The notes: a model not told the origin generated them from the sequence alone. A stretch of DNA of 64,000 nt from Bradyrhizobium lablabi (GCF_018129385.1 NZ_JAFCLN010000024.1:38329-102328); one strand, 5' to 3'; counted from the stretch's first letter, positions 13,901 to 23,254 are shown. A program made the numbers and translations.

Positions 13901-14986
13901 ATGAAGCGACGAACATTCCTGAAAAAGGCGACCGCCGGCCTCGCAATGACGGCAATGGCCGCACCGGCCATCGCGCAATCGCCCGACAAGGTGCGTTGGC
14001 GCATGGCAACGAGCTGGCCGAAGAGCCTCGATACCATCTACGGCTCTGCGGACGAGATGTGCAAACGCGTTGGACAGCTCACCGACGGGAAGTTCGAGAT
14101 CCAGTGCTTTGCCGCCGGCGAGATCGTGCCCGGGCTACAGGTGTTCGATGCTGTCTCTAACAAAACCGTCCAGTGTGGTCACACCCTGTCGTCGTTCTAT
14201 TTCGGGAAGGACCCGGTTTACGCCTTCGATTCAGGCGTGGCCTTTGGGGCGAATGCGCGCCAGCAGGCATCCTGGTTGTATTACGGCGGCGGTCTTGAGC
14301 TGATGCGGGAGATCTTCGCCAAGCAGGACATGCTGAATTTCCCTTGCGGCAATGTCGGCGTGCAGATGGGCGGCTGGTATCGCAAGGAGATCAATACGGT
14401 AGAAGATCTGAAGGGCCTCCGCGTCCGCATCGGCGGGCTTGGCGGTGTGGTGTTGCAGCGTCTCGGCAGCGTCCCGATCCAGATTCCAACCGGTGACATC
14501 TATGCTTCGCTCGAGCGCGGCACGATTGATGCGGCCGAATGGATCGGCCCGTACGACGACGAAAAGCTCGGGTTCGCCAAGGTCGCGCCTTACTACTATA
14601 CGCCGGGCTGGTGGGAAGGCAGCGCGATGATTACGAGCCTTGTTAACGCGCCGGCATGGAAGGAACTGCCGCAGCTTTACAAAGACGCTTTCGAGGCGGC
14701 CGCGAATGAGCAGCATCTTCTCATGCTGGCCAAATACGATCAGAAGAACCCGGCGGCACTCAAGCGACTCATCGCCGGCGGCACGAAACTGCGCGCCTTT
14801 CCGCAGCCGGTGATCGAAGCCTGTTACAAGGCGTCCGTAGAGACCTTCAACGAGCTCTCTACCAAGAGTGCGGATTTCAAGCGGGTATATGAACACTGGA
14901 AAGAATACATGAACGCGTCGAACCAGTGGTTTCAGGTCGCGGAGTTTCGTCTCGATGCATTCCGTTACGGCGGAAATAAGTGGTAA
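13901..14986 (+). CDS. TRAP transporter substrate-binding protein, DctP/TakP (2-oxo acid) type
   Basis: A 361-residue exported protein. MKRRTFLKK followed by a hydrophobic stretch and APAIAQ is a twin-arginine signal. The mature sequence has WRMATSWPKSLDTIYG, FAAGEIVPGLQVFDAV, FYFGKDPVYAFDSG and the PGWWEGSAM region of the TakP group, which in Rhodobacter binds 2-oxo acids. The ligand here is unknown. No DctQ or DctM membrane gene is present in the window, so it must use a partner encoded elsewhere. Copy D of the shared motif upstream ties it to the aromatic locus. A GGAGG-containing tract precedes the ATG. Confidence 0.85.
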   Translation: MKRRTFLKKATAGLAMTAMAAPAIAQSPDKVRWRMATSWPKSLDTIYGSADEMCKRVGQLTDGKFEIQCFAAGEIVPGLQVFDAVSNKTVQCGHTLSSFYFGKDPVYAFDSGVAFGANARQQASWLYYGGGLELMREIFAKQDMLNFPCGNVGVQMGGWYRKEINTVEDLKGLRVRIGGLGGVVLQRLGSVPIQIPTGDIYASLERGTIDAAEWIGPYDDEKLGFAKVAPYYYTPGWWEGSAMITSLVNAPAWKELPQLYKDAFEAAANEQHLLMLAKYDQKNPAALKRLIAGGTKLRAFPQPVIEACYKASVETFNELSTKSADFKRVYEHWKEYMNASNQWFQVAEFRLDAFRYGGNKW

Positions 14987-15101
14987 GAGGTTCGGCACGC
15001 GGTGTGCGGGCTTGTCTGTGATCGTCTCCCAAGTGTGCGATGTGTGAGAACGCCTGGATCTGATTTTAGGCGAGGCGTGCCGTTAGGCGGAATGGTCCGA
15101 T

Positions 15102-17459
15102 ATGGTCAAGGCTGAATCTGGTGAGGGCATCGGTGCGCGCGTTCTCCGCAAGGAGGATGCGCGCCACCTCCGCGGTCGTGGTCAGTTTGTCGGAGATATC
15201 CGGATACCCGGAATGCTGGAGGTCGCGTTCCTGCGAAGTCCGGTTGCTCATGCGATCATTCGAGAACGCAGGAAGCCGACCGGATTCGAGAGTTCCGTTG
15301 TCTTCAATGAGGACATGGAGGGTGTGTCGCCGATAACGACGCGATCGTCGATCCCTGGTTACAAAGTTTCCGACTATCCCGCGCTCGCCGCCGACCGCGT
15401 CCGCTTCGTTGGCGAGATCGTTGCCATGTGCTTGGCAGCCAACCGTGCCGCCGCGGAGGACCTCTGCGAACTGGTGGAGATCGAGTATGACGAACTCGAC
15501 CCGATCGTGACGTGCGCGGCGGGCCGTTCGCCGGGAGTGAAACCCCTTCACGAGGAGTGGGCGGACAACCTGTTCCTGCGCACGTCGTTGGACCAGGGAA
15601 TTGACGACGTCATCGCAAACGCCCCCGTCGTCGTGGAATTGGAGCTGTCGACAGCGCGTCAGGTCATGCACCCGATGGAAGGCAAAGGCCTTGTCGCATG
15701 GTGGGACCATCGGGCAGGGCAGCTGGTGGTGCAGACCTCGACCCAGGTACCGCATTTGATCCGCATCGGGTTGGCGGAATGCCTCGGCATTCCCCAGGCC
15801 ATCATTCGGGTGGCTGCTCCCGATGTCGGCGGCGGGTTCGGCTACAAATGCATGCTGATGCCCGAAGAGGTCGCTGTCGCGTGGCTTGCCTATACGAGAA
15901 AGGGCGCGTTTCGCTGGATCGAGGATCGGAGAGAACATCTCACGGCCGGAGCCAACGCACGACAACACGAATACAAGATCAAGGCCTATGCCGATAATCG
16001 CGGCAGGTTTCTTGGTCTGGACGCCGAGGTCGCCATTGATTGCGGAGCATATTCTGTATGGCCGTTCTCAGCCTGCCTGGAGGCGGCCCAGGCCGGAGGC
16101 AACCTGCCGGGTCCATACGATCTTCAGGCGTATCGCTGTAGCACATTCTCCGTGGCAACCAACAAGCCACCCTTTGCACCGTATCGGGGCGTCGCACGTC
16201 CCGGCGTGTGCTTCGCCATCGAGTTGACGATCGACGCAATCGCAAAGGCCGTCGGCCGGGAAGCCTGGGAGGTCCGTCTCGAGAATCTCGTTGCAGCGTC
16301 CGCGATGCCTTACACCAACATCACCAAAAAGTTCTACGACAGCGGCGACTATCCTGCATCGCTTCTCCAGGTGAAGCAGATGATTGGCTTCGAGCGTATC
16401 CGTTCAGAGCCCCGGCGGGATGCGAAAGGGCGATATCTCGGTGTGGGCTTTGCAACTTATACGGAACAGTCCGCGCACGGCACGAAGGTTTTTGCCCAAT
16501 GGGGCCTTCCGCTGGTTCCGGGCTTCGACCAGGCCCACGTCAAATTGACACCGGACGGCGCGCTCGAGGTCAAGGCGGGCATCCACACCATCGGTCAGGG
16601 GTTGGAAACAACCCTTGCGCAAATCGCCCATGAACAGACCCGCGTTCCCCTGAAAGACATTCGCGTCACGCTGGGAGACACCGCCAACACGCCTTTCTCG
16701 ACGGGGGCGTATGCGTCCCGCGGTATCGTGATGACCGGCGGCGCGGTGTCAGTCGCGGCCGAGATCGTCGCAGGACGGATCAAAAGTATTGCCGCGCATC
16801 TCTTGCAGGTCCGAGCGGAAGACGTCAGCTTCCGCGACGGGGGCATATTCGCCGGCGAAGCAAGCGTCTCCTATGAGGACGTCGGCAGGGCCTGGTACAT
16901 GCGGCCGGACCAGCTTCCTGACGCCGTTGACAGAGGGGGATTAGAGGCGACGGGTGCTTACAAGCCTCAGGTCGATACCGGCGTATTTTCGTATGCCAGT
17001 CACGCCGCCTATGTCGCGGTCGATGCCGAGACAGGGCTTGTCGAAATCCTCGACTATGCCATCTGCGAAGATTGCGGGACCATGGTCAATCCGATGATCG
17101 TCGACGGGCAGACGATCGGCGGAGCAGCGCAAGGTGTTGGAACGGCTCTGTTCGAGGAGAGCCCATATGACGACAATGGACAGCCGCTGGCCTCGACGTT
17201 GATCGACTATCTCCTGCCGGGACCGACCGAACTGCCCCGTTTCCGCATTACGCACATGGAAACGCCGTCTCCGTTTTCCGCGCATGGCCTTAAAGGCGTC
17301 GGTGAGGGAGGCGCCATAGCTCCGGCAGGCGCGCTGGTAAATGCCATCAATGACGCTCTCACACCGCTAAACGCCGCGGTTCGTGAGATTCCGGCTACCC
17401 CCGAGCGAATCCTCGCGGCCATTGCCGCGGCGAAGCCAACATTGGGCAACGTCGCATGA
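15102..17459 (+). CDS. Molybdenum hydroxylase large subunit (xanthine dehydrogenase/CoxL family)
   Basis: A 785-residue molybdopterin-cytosine-dinucleotide-binding subunit. It has the N-terminal RKEDARHLRGRGQFVGDI and PDVGGGFGYK loops, PYRGVARPG, GQGLETTLAQI and the catalytic-base motif GLKGVGEGG with E735. The CO-dehydrogenase active-site loop containing the Cys ligand (AYRCSFR) is not seen, so CO oxidation is unlikely. Hydroxylation of an N-heterocycle, aldehyde or aromatic acid is likelier. It is followed with a 4-base ATGA overlap by the FAD subunit and then the Fe-S subunit, a full L-M-S set transcribed together. The start is the first good ATG, with a weak ribosome site. Confidence 0.88.
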   Translation: MVKAESGEGIGARVLRKEDARHLRGRGQFVGDIRIPGMLEVAFLRSPVAHAIIRERRKPTGFESSVVFNEDMEGVSPITTRSSIPGYKVSDYPALAADRVRFVGEIVAMCLAANRAAAEDLCELVEIEYDELDPIVTCAAGRSPGVKPLHEEWADNLFLRTSLDQGIDDVIANAPVVVELELSTARQVMHPMEGKGLVAWWDHRAGQLVVQTSTQVPHLIRIGLAECLGIPQAIIRVAAPDVGGGFGYKCMLMPEEVAVAWLAYTRKGAFRWIEDRREHLTAGANARQHEYKIKAYADNRGRFLGLDAEVAIDCGAYSVWPFSACLEAAQAGGNLPGPYDLQAYRCSTFSVATNKPPFAPYRGVARPGVCFAIELTIDAIAKAVGREAWEVRLENLVAASAMPYTNITKKFYDSGDYPASLLQVKQMIGFERIRSEPRRDAKGRYLGVGFATYTEQSAHGTKVFAQWGLPLVPGFDQAHVKLTPDGALEVKAGIHTIGQGLETTLAQIAHEQTRVPLKDIRVTLGDTANTPFSTGAYASRGIVMTGGAVSVAAEIVAGRIKSIAAHLLQVRAEDVSFRDGGIFAGEASVSYEDVGRAWYMRPDQLPDAVDRGGLEATGAYKPQVDTGVFSYASHAAYVAVDAETGLVEILDYAICEDCGTMVNPMIVDGQTIGGAAQGVGTALFEESPYDDNGQPLASTLIDYLLPGPTELPRFRITHMETPSPFSAHGLKGVGEGGAIAPAGALVNAINDALTPLNAAVREIPATPERILAAIAAAKPTLGNVA

Positions 17460-18292
17460 AGCCGGCTTCGCTTGAATATGTGCGGCCCCGGAGCATGGAG
17501 GAAGCGCTTGCCGTGCTTTCGGATGAGACAGCAAACGCCAAGATCTTTGCCGGCGGTCAATCGCTCGGACCGATGCTGAATCTGCGGCTGACTCGTCCCG
17601 CAAAACTGGTCGACATCCGCCATATCCCCGAGCTGAAGGCGGTACGAGCGGATGCAAGATTGTGCTCGATCGGGGCGACGTTCACGCACGCGGAGCTTGA
17701 GGACGGCGCGATCGAGGATTTTACGCGCGGGCTCCTGCCCTATGTGGCGCGTGGCATCGCATATCGGGCGGTACGAAACCGCGGTACCGTCGGAGGCAGT
17801 CTGGCGCATGCCGATCCCGCGGCAGATTGGGTCTCGACCATGGCGGCCATCGACGCCACGATCGTCATTCGTGGACAGGCGGGTGAACGCCGCGTGCCGG
17901 CCCAGCAGTTTTTGGCAGGTGCATTCACGACCGAGCTCGGCGACACGGAGCTCCTTACCGCGGTCGAGCTGCCGCGCTTCTCCGCAGCAGCGCGTTGGGG
18001 TTACTACAAGGTGTGTCGGAAGACCGGTGAATTTGCGAAGGCCATTGGACTTGCCATACAAGATCCCAAGATCGGACTATTCCGAATTCTTGCCGGCTCC
18101 CCCGAGGGCCGTCCGGCGCTGCTGACACGCAGCGCAGAAACACTGGCAACGCGCGGAGCTGAGCATGCCGCCCGTGATGCGCGCGAGGAAATTGAAGAAG
18201 TTCTCCCAAATCTGGCGCCCGCCCACAGGCAGCAACTGATCGCCGCCGTACAGCGCAGTTTGGGGCAAATTTTGCTCGTGGAAGCCGCCTGA
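17456..18292 (+). CDS. Molybdenum hydroxylase FAD subunit (CoxM type)
   Basis: A 278-residue FAD-binding subunit. The flavin-binding motifs AGGQSLGPMLNLRL (residues 32-45) and TVGGSLAHADPAAD (111-124) are intact, and the C-terminal CO-dehydrogenase flavoprotein domain follows. It passes electrons from the Fe-S subunit to an acceptor. Its ATG overlaps the stop of the large-subunit gene (ATGA), and only one base separates it from the next gene, so the three are translationally linked. Confidence 0.9.
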   Translation: MKPASLEYVRPRSMEEALAVLSDETANAKIFAGGQSLGPMLNLRLTRPAKLVDIRHIPELKAVRADARLCSIGATFTHAELEDGAIEDFTRGLLPYVARGIAYRAVRNRGTVGGSLAHADPAADWVSTMAAIDATIVIRGQAGERRVPAQQFLAGAFTTELGDTELLTAVELPRFSAAARWGYYKVCRKTGEFAKAIGLAIQDPKIGLFRILAGSPEGRPALLTRSAETLATRGAEHAARDAREEIEEVLPNLAPAHRQQLIAAVQRSLGQILLVEAA

Positions 18293-18293
18293 G

Positions 18294-19451
18294 ATGTCGA
18301 TGCTGAGTGTCAGCCTAACCGTCAACGGGCGGCCGGTGACCGCGACGGTCGAGCCGCGCACTCAGCTGTGCGAATTGCTGCGCGAGGACCTCAATCTGAC
18401 AGGCACTCACGTGGGCTGCGAACAGGGCGTCTGCGGTGCCTGCACGGTTGTCGTCGATGGGAAACCGCAGCGCTCCTGCATCAGCTATGCAGGCGATTCT
18501 GACGGTTGCTCCGTTATCACTATCGAAGGGTTCGATGACGATGCGCTGATGGAGCAGCTTCGCGACGCATTCTCGCGGCACCACGCGCTGCAATGCGGCT
18601 TTTGTACACCCGGAATGCTGGTCACGGCGCGCGATATCATTCTCAGGCTTGGCGAGACCGGCGCCGCGCGGATCCGCGAAGAACTGTCGGGGAACCTGTG
18701 TCGCTGTACGGGCTATGTCGGAATAGTGGAAGCGATCGAGGAGGTCAGCAAGGGAAAGGTCGCGCGTGCCCCTCAGACCGTGGTTGCAGCGATTGAAGGC
18801 ACCGTCGCCGTTCGACCGGTCGATGCCCCGATGAAGCCCGCCGTGCCGCCGAACCGTCCTGCCGCTCCCACCGCGTCGGCAGGGGTGGGCGCACGCAAAG
18901 GGTGGTCGTCGATTGAACAGCGCCTCGCCGTCGGCTTTCCGCCCGAGATCGTCTGGAATCGCCTGTCCGACATCCGCCAAGTTTCCTTTTGTTTGCCGGG
19001 GGCCGAGATCACGGAGCTTCAGGACGACCGGGTTCGGGGACGTATGAATGTCTCCCTTGGGCCAATAAAGGTGGCTCTCAACGGGGACGGCAACGTGCTG
19101 CTCGATGCCGAAAACCGGATTGGCCGTCTGAGCGGTCGTGGCCAGGACGCCGGCTCCGGGTCGTCCGCCGAAGGTGAAGTGGAATGGCGTGTTCTTCCAG
19201 GAGAAGCGTCCGGCAGCTTGATCCTGGTGAATCTCTCGTGGCGTCTTAGCGGGCGCCTTGCCCAATTCAATCGTGCGGGCATCGTTCAGGACGTTATCCA
19301 ACGCCTTGCCTCGATCTTCGTCACGAACCTTGAGTCATCGCTCAAAGGTGAAGCGATCGACGAAACATCGATCAAACCACTAGGCATCTGGTCCCTGATG
19401 TTGGGCGTCATCAGAATACGTGTCGCGCGATGGCGTGGCAGAAATGCTTAG
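18294..19451 (+). CDS. Molybdenum hydroxylase Fe-S subunit fused to a CoxG/SRPBCC domain
   Basis: A 385-residue two-part protein. Residues 1-160 are a CoxS-type subunit with a plant-type [2Fe-2S] site (C42, C47, C50, C62) and the helical second cluster (C101, C104, C136, C138). After a Pro/Ala-rich linker (about 165-200), residues 205-350 form a CoxG-like SRPBCC domain. It ends in a hydrophobic then basic tail, GIWSLMLGVIRIRVARWRGR. CoxG proteins usually come from a separate gene and help attach the hydroxylase to the membrane and its quinone acceptor. Fusion would fix that partner one-to-one with the electron-transfer subunit. The tail may be a membrane anchor. Confidence 0.87.
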   Translation: MSMLSVSLTVNGRPVTATVEPRTQLCELLREDLNLTGTHVGCEQGVCGACTVVVDGKPQRSCISYAGDSDGCSVITIEGFDDDALMEQLRDAFSRHHALQCGFCTPGMLVTARDIILRLGETGAARIREELSGNLCRCTGYVGIVEAIEEVSKGKVARAPQTVVAAIEGTVAVRPVDAPMKPAVPPNRPAAPTASAGVGARKGWSSIEQRLAVGFPPEIVWNRLSDIRQVSFCLPGAEITELQDDRVRGRMNVSLGPIKVALNGDGNVLLDAENRIGRLSGRGQDAGSGSSAEGEVEWRVLPGEASGSLILVNLSWRLSGRLAQFNRAGIVQDVIQRLASIFVTNLESSLKGEAIDETSIKPLGIWSLMLGVIRIRVARWRGRNA

Positions 19452-19546
19452 CTGGACTGATGGCCCTAGACGTTACGAGGGGCCTGTCCCTGTCGCAAAT
19501 TGAATTGCAGTTGGGTGACGGGAGAGGATCGGACGATCCTGCGCTG

Positions 19547-19738
19547 ATGTTAGATATCTTAAAGCTGATCCTGGGATCGATGGTTGATCTGTTCCGGTCG
19601 CGAGCCAGTCCGGAGCCAACGATTCTGTCGATGATAATGTCCTTGTCAAACTCGCACGTGTCCGAACGGCCAGGACCGAAGGAAATAGACGTGGAGGCGT
19701 CGAGTATCGTGGGAATGCCTGTTCTCAGGACCCTATGA
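19547..19738 (+). pseudogene. Remnant of an IS481-like transposase/integrase gene
   Basis: From ATG 19547 the frame reads MLDILKLILGSMVDLFRSRA and then SPEPTILSMIM. This resembles the N-terminus of integrase-type transposases common in Bradyrhizobium, which continue LEAEILALRHQLNVLRR. After about 30 residues the similarity decays, and the DDE domain is absent. It fills much of the 358-base gap between the convergent hydroxylase and permease genes. No terminal repeats are recognisable. Confidence 0.45.
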
Positions 19739-19809
19739 GGGACCCTGGTCGGTGACGGTCAGCGGATGTCTCGTTCCAACGCATGCAGGCGCAACTTGCA
19801 CCACGGCGC

Positions 19810-20640
19810 TCAGGCCGCGGTGAGTCGATCGATTCCATAGGTCGCGTTCAGGACGAGCAGCGCAGTGACCGCGATCAGCATCTGCACTGTGCTGATGGCC
19901 GCAATTGATGGGTCGAATTGGCTCTGCATGTAGCTCAGCATGACCACTGGCAGAGTATTCGACTGCGCCGTGCCGAAGAAAAACGACAAGGGCAGATTGT
20001 CGAGCGAGATCAGGACAGCAAACAGGCTGCCGGCGAAGATGCCGGGCCTGACCAGCGGCAGCGTCGTGTGGTAGAGCGTTTGCCAGCGCGTTGCGCCCAG
20101 GACGGATGCCGCCTCCTCAAAATCCGGCGGCAATGCGCGGTAGACGGCCAGTACGGTCCTGGAAATATAGGGGATGGCGACAACGGTATGGCTGATCAGA
20201 AGCGCGGCGAACGAGATACCGACGCCTATGGCCGATAGCAGATAAAGCAGCGAAAAGCCCAGCACAATCGCGGGAACCGAGATTGGCGCGAGCAGCAGAT
20301 TGCCGATCAGGGCAGCGGCCGAGGTCTTGGAGCGGGCGACCCAGAGCGCAGCGGGAACGCCGAACAGGATTCCCAGTGCCGCCGAGCCGATCGCGATTTG
20401 AAGCGATACGATCAGCGAGTCGATGAAGGGCCGGTATTCGAAGATGCGCGCGTACCAGCGCAGTGAGAGGCCAGGCATTGGGAAGGCGATGTAGGTCGCC
20501 GAGGAGAAGGACACCACGACGACGGCGGCGATCGGAAACAGCAGGAAGGTCATGAACGCGACGACCCAGATGCCAAGCCCCCAAGCCAGGTAGTCTGGCC
20601 TGCGGCGGCGCCGGGGCGGGTTGACGTGAGACGCTGTCAT
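19810..20640 (-). CDS. ABC transporter permease, PotC type
   Basis: A 276-residue inner-membrane permease with a basic N-terminus (PPRRRRRPDYLAW) and six hydrophobic spans. The EAA loop reads FEEAASVLGATRWQTLYHTTLPLVRPGI. It is typical of the polyamine/opine/phosphonate importer family. It overlaps the PotB-type gene by 4 bases. Together with the ATPase and the divergent binding protein at 23538 it forms a full importer for the first hydantoinase module. The ligand is unknown. Confidence 0.9.
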   Translation of the reverse strand: MTASHVNPPRRRRRPDYLAWGLGIWVVAFMTFLLFPIAAVVVVSFSSATYIAFPMPGLSLRWYARIFEYRPFIDSLIVSLQIAIGSAALGILFGVPAALWVARSKTSAAALIGNLLLAPISVPAIVLGFSLLYLLSAIGVGISFAALLISHTVVAIPYISRTVLAVYRALPPDFEEAASVLGATRWQTLYHTTLPLVRPGIFAGSLFAVLISLDNLPLSFFFGTAQSNTLPVVMLSYMQSQFDPSIAAISTVQMLIAVTALLVLNATYGIDRLTAA

Positions 20641-21521
20641 GCTTTGACCCCTCGACGACGGACAAATCTGGTCTGCAGTGCAACACAGACCATGGCGGAT
20701 ATCAGCAGGACATTGCCCATGGCGGCGGCGAAGCCGACGTCCTGTGTCAGGTTGAATTGCTGATAGATCAGCAGCGACAGCGTTTGCACCTTGCCGCCGC
20801 CCAGCAGCAGCATGGTCAGGAAGCTGCCGTTTGTAATCACGAAGACGAGCATGCAGCCGGTCGCAATGCCGTCGAGGCTAAGCGGCAGCGTGATGTGGCG
20901 GAACGTTCGCCAGCGGTTTGCTCCGAGCACGCGAGCCGATTCTTCCAGCCGGACGTCGACGCCCTGAAGTACGGCGGTGATCGACAACACCATGAACGGC
21001 GCCATCACGTGCACGAGGCCGATATAGACCACCAGCGGATCATTAAGAATGTCGAGCGGCCGGCTGATGATGCCGAGATCGGTCGCCCAAACATTGATCA
21101 GTCCGCGCCGCGCCAGCAGCACCCGCCAGCCGAAGGTGCGCATGATGATCGAGGTCAGCAGCGGCGCGATCATGCAGAACAGAATCAGCGCATTCCAACG
21201 TCCGGCATAGCGCACCATGAAATAGGCGACCGGATAGCCCAGCACGAGTGTGCAGAGAGTAGTGACCAGCGAGACCTTGAATGTCGTGAAGAAGATTCCG
21301 GAATAATAGGAGTCCAACAGAAGCTTCTCGTAGTACGCCCAGGGGTTCAGCGCGGCTTCACCCAACGTGACGCTGCGAAACGCGTTCGCGACCAGGGGGA
21401 CGATGAGGAACGCTACAAGAAACAGGACAGCCGGCAGCGCCCAACTGCCGGTCGCAAGGCGGAAACGGTTGCGCTTCGACTGCGCGGGTGGCGAGGCGGA
21501 GAGGGAAGTGAGGGTCTGCAT
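20637..21521 (-). CDS. ABC transporter permease, PotB type
   Basis: A 294-residue membrane protein. I use ATG 21521 (MQTLTSLSASPP), two bases after the ATPase stop (TGAGCATG); the longer frame would run into the ATPase gene. Spans include WALPAVLFLVAFLIVPLVANAF near the N-terminus. The EAA loop is LEESARVLGANRWRTFRHITLPLSLDGI. It forms the membrane channel with the PotC-type protein whose gene overlaps its 3' end. Confidence 0.9.
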   Translation of the reverse strand: MQTLTSLSASPPAQSKRNRFRLATGSWALPAVLFLVAFLIVPLVANAFRSVTLGEAALNPWAYYEKLLLDSYYSGIFFTTFKVSLVTTLCTLVLGYPVAYFMVRYAGRWNALILFCMIAPLLTSIIMRTFGWRVLLARRGLINVWATDLGIISRPLDILNDPLVVYIGLVHVMAPFMVLSITAVLQGVDVRLEESARVLGANRWRTFRHITLPLSLDGIATGCMLVFVITNGSFLTMLLLGGGKVQTLSLLIYQQFNLTQDVGFAAAMGNVLLISAMVCVALQTRFVRRRGVKA

Positions 21522-21523
21522 GC

Positions 21524-22603
21524 TCACGCGCGGCCCTCCAGCAAGACCGCGCAATCAGGCTCCCACGTCAACCTGACGGCACTGCTCACGGGCACAGGCG
21601 CCCGGGTCTGGCCATACACGAACAGCGGTGTAGTGCGGCCGGCCGCGTCGAGCTCATAGGTCAGGAAGGAACCGCGATACACCACGTCGCGCACACGCGC
21701 AGTCAGCCCCGGTCCGTCCGGTGGGCCGATCAGCAAGCGCTCGGGGCGAACCGCAAAGGTCACGCGCTCTCCCGCGGCAAGGGCCTTGTTCGTCGTGATC
21801 CGGGCCTCGACCGGCTCGGTTCCAGAAAGTGCGACGCGCCAGGTGCCGTCGGCTTCCGGGGCCAGCGCCGAGCCGGAGAAGATGTTGGCGGTGCCGAGGA
21901 AGTCCGCAACGAACCGGTTGACGGGCTTCTCGTACACCTCGGCCGGTGCGCCGATCTGCACGATCTCGCCAGCCGACATGACAGCGACCCGATCGCTCAT
22001 GGTCAGCGCTTCCTCCTGGTCGTGCGTCACCAGGATCGAAGTAATTCCGAGTCGGCGTTGAATCTCGCGGAGTTCGAACTGCATGCTTTCCCGCAGGTTC
22101 TTGTCGAGCGCACCCAGCGGTTCGTCCAGCAGTAATATCTTCGGGTCCGTAACCAAGGCCCGGGCCAACGCGACGCGCTGCTGCTGGCCACCGGACAGCT
22201 GGTGTATCTCGCGATCCGCAAAATCGCCGAGGCGCACCAGTTTCAGCAGGTCCCGAGCCCGACGCTCCCGGTCCGCCCGCGCAATACCGCGCATCTTGAG
22301 GCCGAACGCCACGTTCTCGCCGACGCTCATATGCGGGAACAGGCTGTAATTCTGAAACACCATCCCAAGATCGCGAAGATTGGGCGGAAGTTCGGTCACG
22401 TCATGGGGACCGATGTAAATGGCGCCGGTGTCGGGTTGTTCAAAGCCGGCGATACTGCGCAACGTGGTCGTCTTGCCGCAACCCGACGGCCCCAGCAGGG
22501 CGATCATCTCGCCAGCCCCGACGTCGAGCGAAAGCGGCTTGAGTGCCTGGACATTGCCGAAGGATTTGCTGATTCCGCGCAGGCTGAGAGGAACGCTGAC
22601 CAT
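21524..22603 (-). CDS. ABC transporter ATP-binding protein, PotA type with TOBE domain
   Basis: A 359-residue ATPase. Walker A GPSGCGKTT is at residues 38-46, with Q-loop FQNYSLFPH, signature LSGGQQQRVALARAL, Walker B ILLLDEPLGALD and switch THDQEEALTMSD. Residues about 240-359 form the C-terminal regulatory TOBE domain (VTFAVRPERLLIG). It heads the potABC-like operon and lies ten bases downstream of the XRE-cupin regulator gene on the same strand, so the regulator and transporter are probably co-transcribed. Confidence 0.92.
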   Translation of the reverse strand: MVSVPLSLRGISKSFGNVQALKPLSLDVGAGEMIALLGPSGCGKTTTLRSIAGFEQPDTGAIYIGPHDVTELPPNLRDLGMVFQNYSLFPHMSVGENVAFGLKMRGIARADRERRARDLLKLVRLGDFADREIHQLSGGQQQRVALARALVTDPKILLLDEPLGALDKNLRESMQFELREIQRRLGITSILVTHDQEEALTMSDRVAVMSAGEIVQIGAPAEVYEKPVNRFVADFLGTANIFSGSALAPEADGTWRVALSGTEPVEARITTNKALAAGERVTFAVRPERLLIGPPDGPGLTARVRDVVYRGSFLTYELDAAGRTTPLFVYGQTRAPVPVSSAVRLTWEPDCAVLLEGRA

Positions 22604-22612
22604 GGTTGCCGC

Positions 22613-23254
22613 CTAGAAATGGGGGGCTGCCGGAACAGACCCGATGATCCAAAGGACTTTTGCTTCGGTCGATCCTGGATTCGAAAAGCCGTGCGCGATC
22701 GAGCTGTCGAACACGAAGCTGTCACCCTTTTGCAGGCGCGCTTCCTCTTCGCCGACTGTGAGGATGATCTCGCCCTCAAGAACAAGGCCGGCTTTTTCGG
22801 CCGGGTAACGGATCATCTTGTCTCCGGATGAATTCCCGGGGGGAATATGCAGGATCATGAGCTGCAAGCTGTGCGGTGTCCCCGCTGACAGCAATTCCTT
22901 GCTCATATAGCCCAGCTCGAGACGAGGCCGCTGTGCTGCGCGCCGCACGAAACCGGGATCGCGCTCGGGCGGCGATGCTATCTCGTGGAACAGCGCGCTG
23001 GCGGGGAGATTGAGGGCGTTGCGGATGCTGGTCAGGACGCGCAGCGACGGATTGGCGAGATCGCGCTCGACTTGGCTGATCGTGCCCACCGAAACCCCGG
23101 ATAGATCTGCCAGCTCCTGGAGCGAAATCCCGTTCTGCTTCCGGAAGCGGCGCAGGATCGCTCCAACTCTGGTTGCAGACGTTTTGGGCGCGTTGGTTGA
23201 ATCCCTCAGGGAGGATGGCGCGTCCCCGGACTTCTTTTTCGCAATCGATTTCAC
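22613..23254 (-). CDS. XRE-family regulator with C-terminal cupin sensor domain
   Basis: A 213-residue regulator starting at GTG 23254. Residues about 30-90 are a lambda-repressor-like helix-turn-helix (ISLQELADLSGVSVGTISQVERDLANPSL). Residues 125-205 are a cupin_2 domain with GLVLEGEIILTVGEEEARLQKGDSFVFDSSIAHGFSNPG. The layout is that of PuuR-type regulators of amine and amino-acid catabolism. It is transcribed with the PotABC-like genes and divergently from the binding protein/hyuAB genes, which it likely controls. A comparable regulator (33826) serves the second module. Confidence 0.88.
   Translation of the reverse strand: MKSIAKKKSGDAPSSLRDSTNAPKTSATRVGAILRRFRKQNGISLQELADLSGVSVGTISQVERDLANPSLRVLTSIRNALNLPASALFHEIASPPERDPGFVRRAAQRPRLELGYMSKELLSAGTPHSLQLMILHIPPGNSSGDKMIRYPAEKAGLVLEGEIILTVGEEEARLQKGDSFVFDSSIAHGFSNPGSTEAKVLWIIGSVPAAPHF

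Noticed and set aside
15102..19451. Aerobic CO dehydrogenase (coxLMS)
   Set aside because: The gene order and fold match, but the large subunit lacks the Cys-containing active-site loop of true CoxL, so a different substrate is likely.
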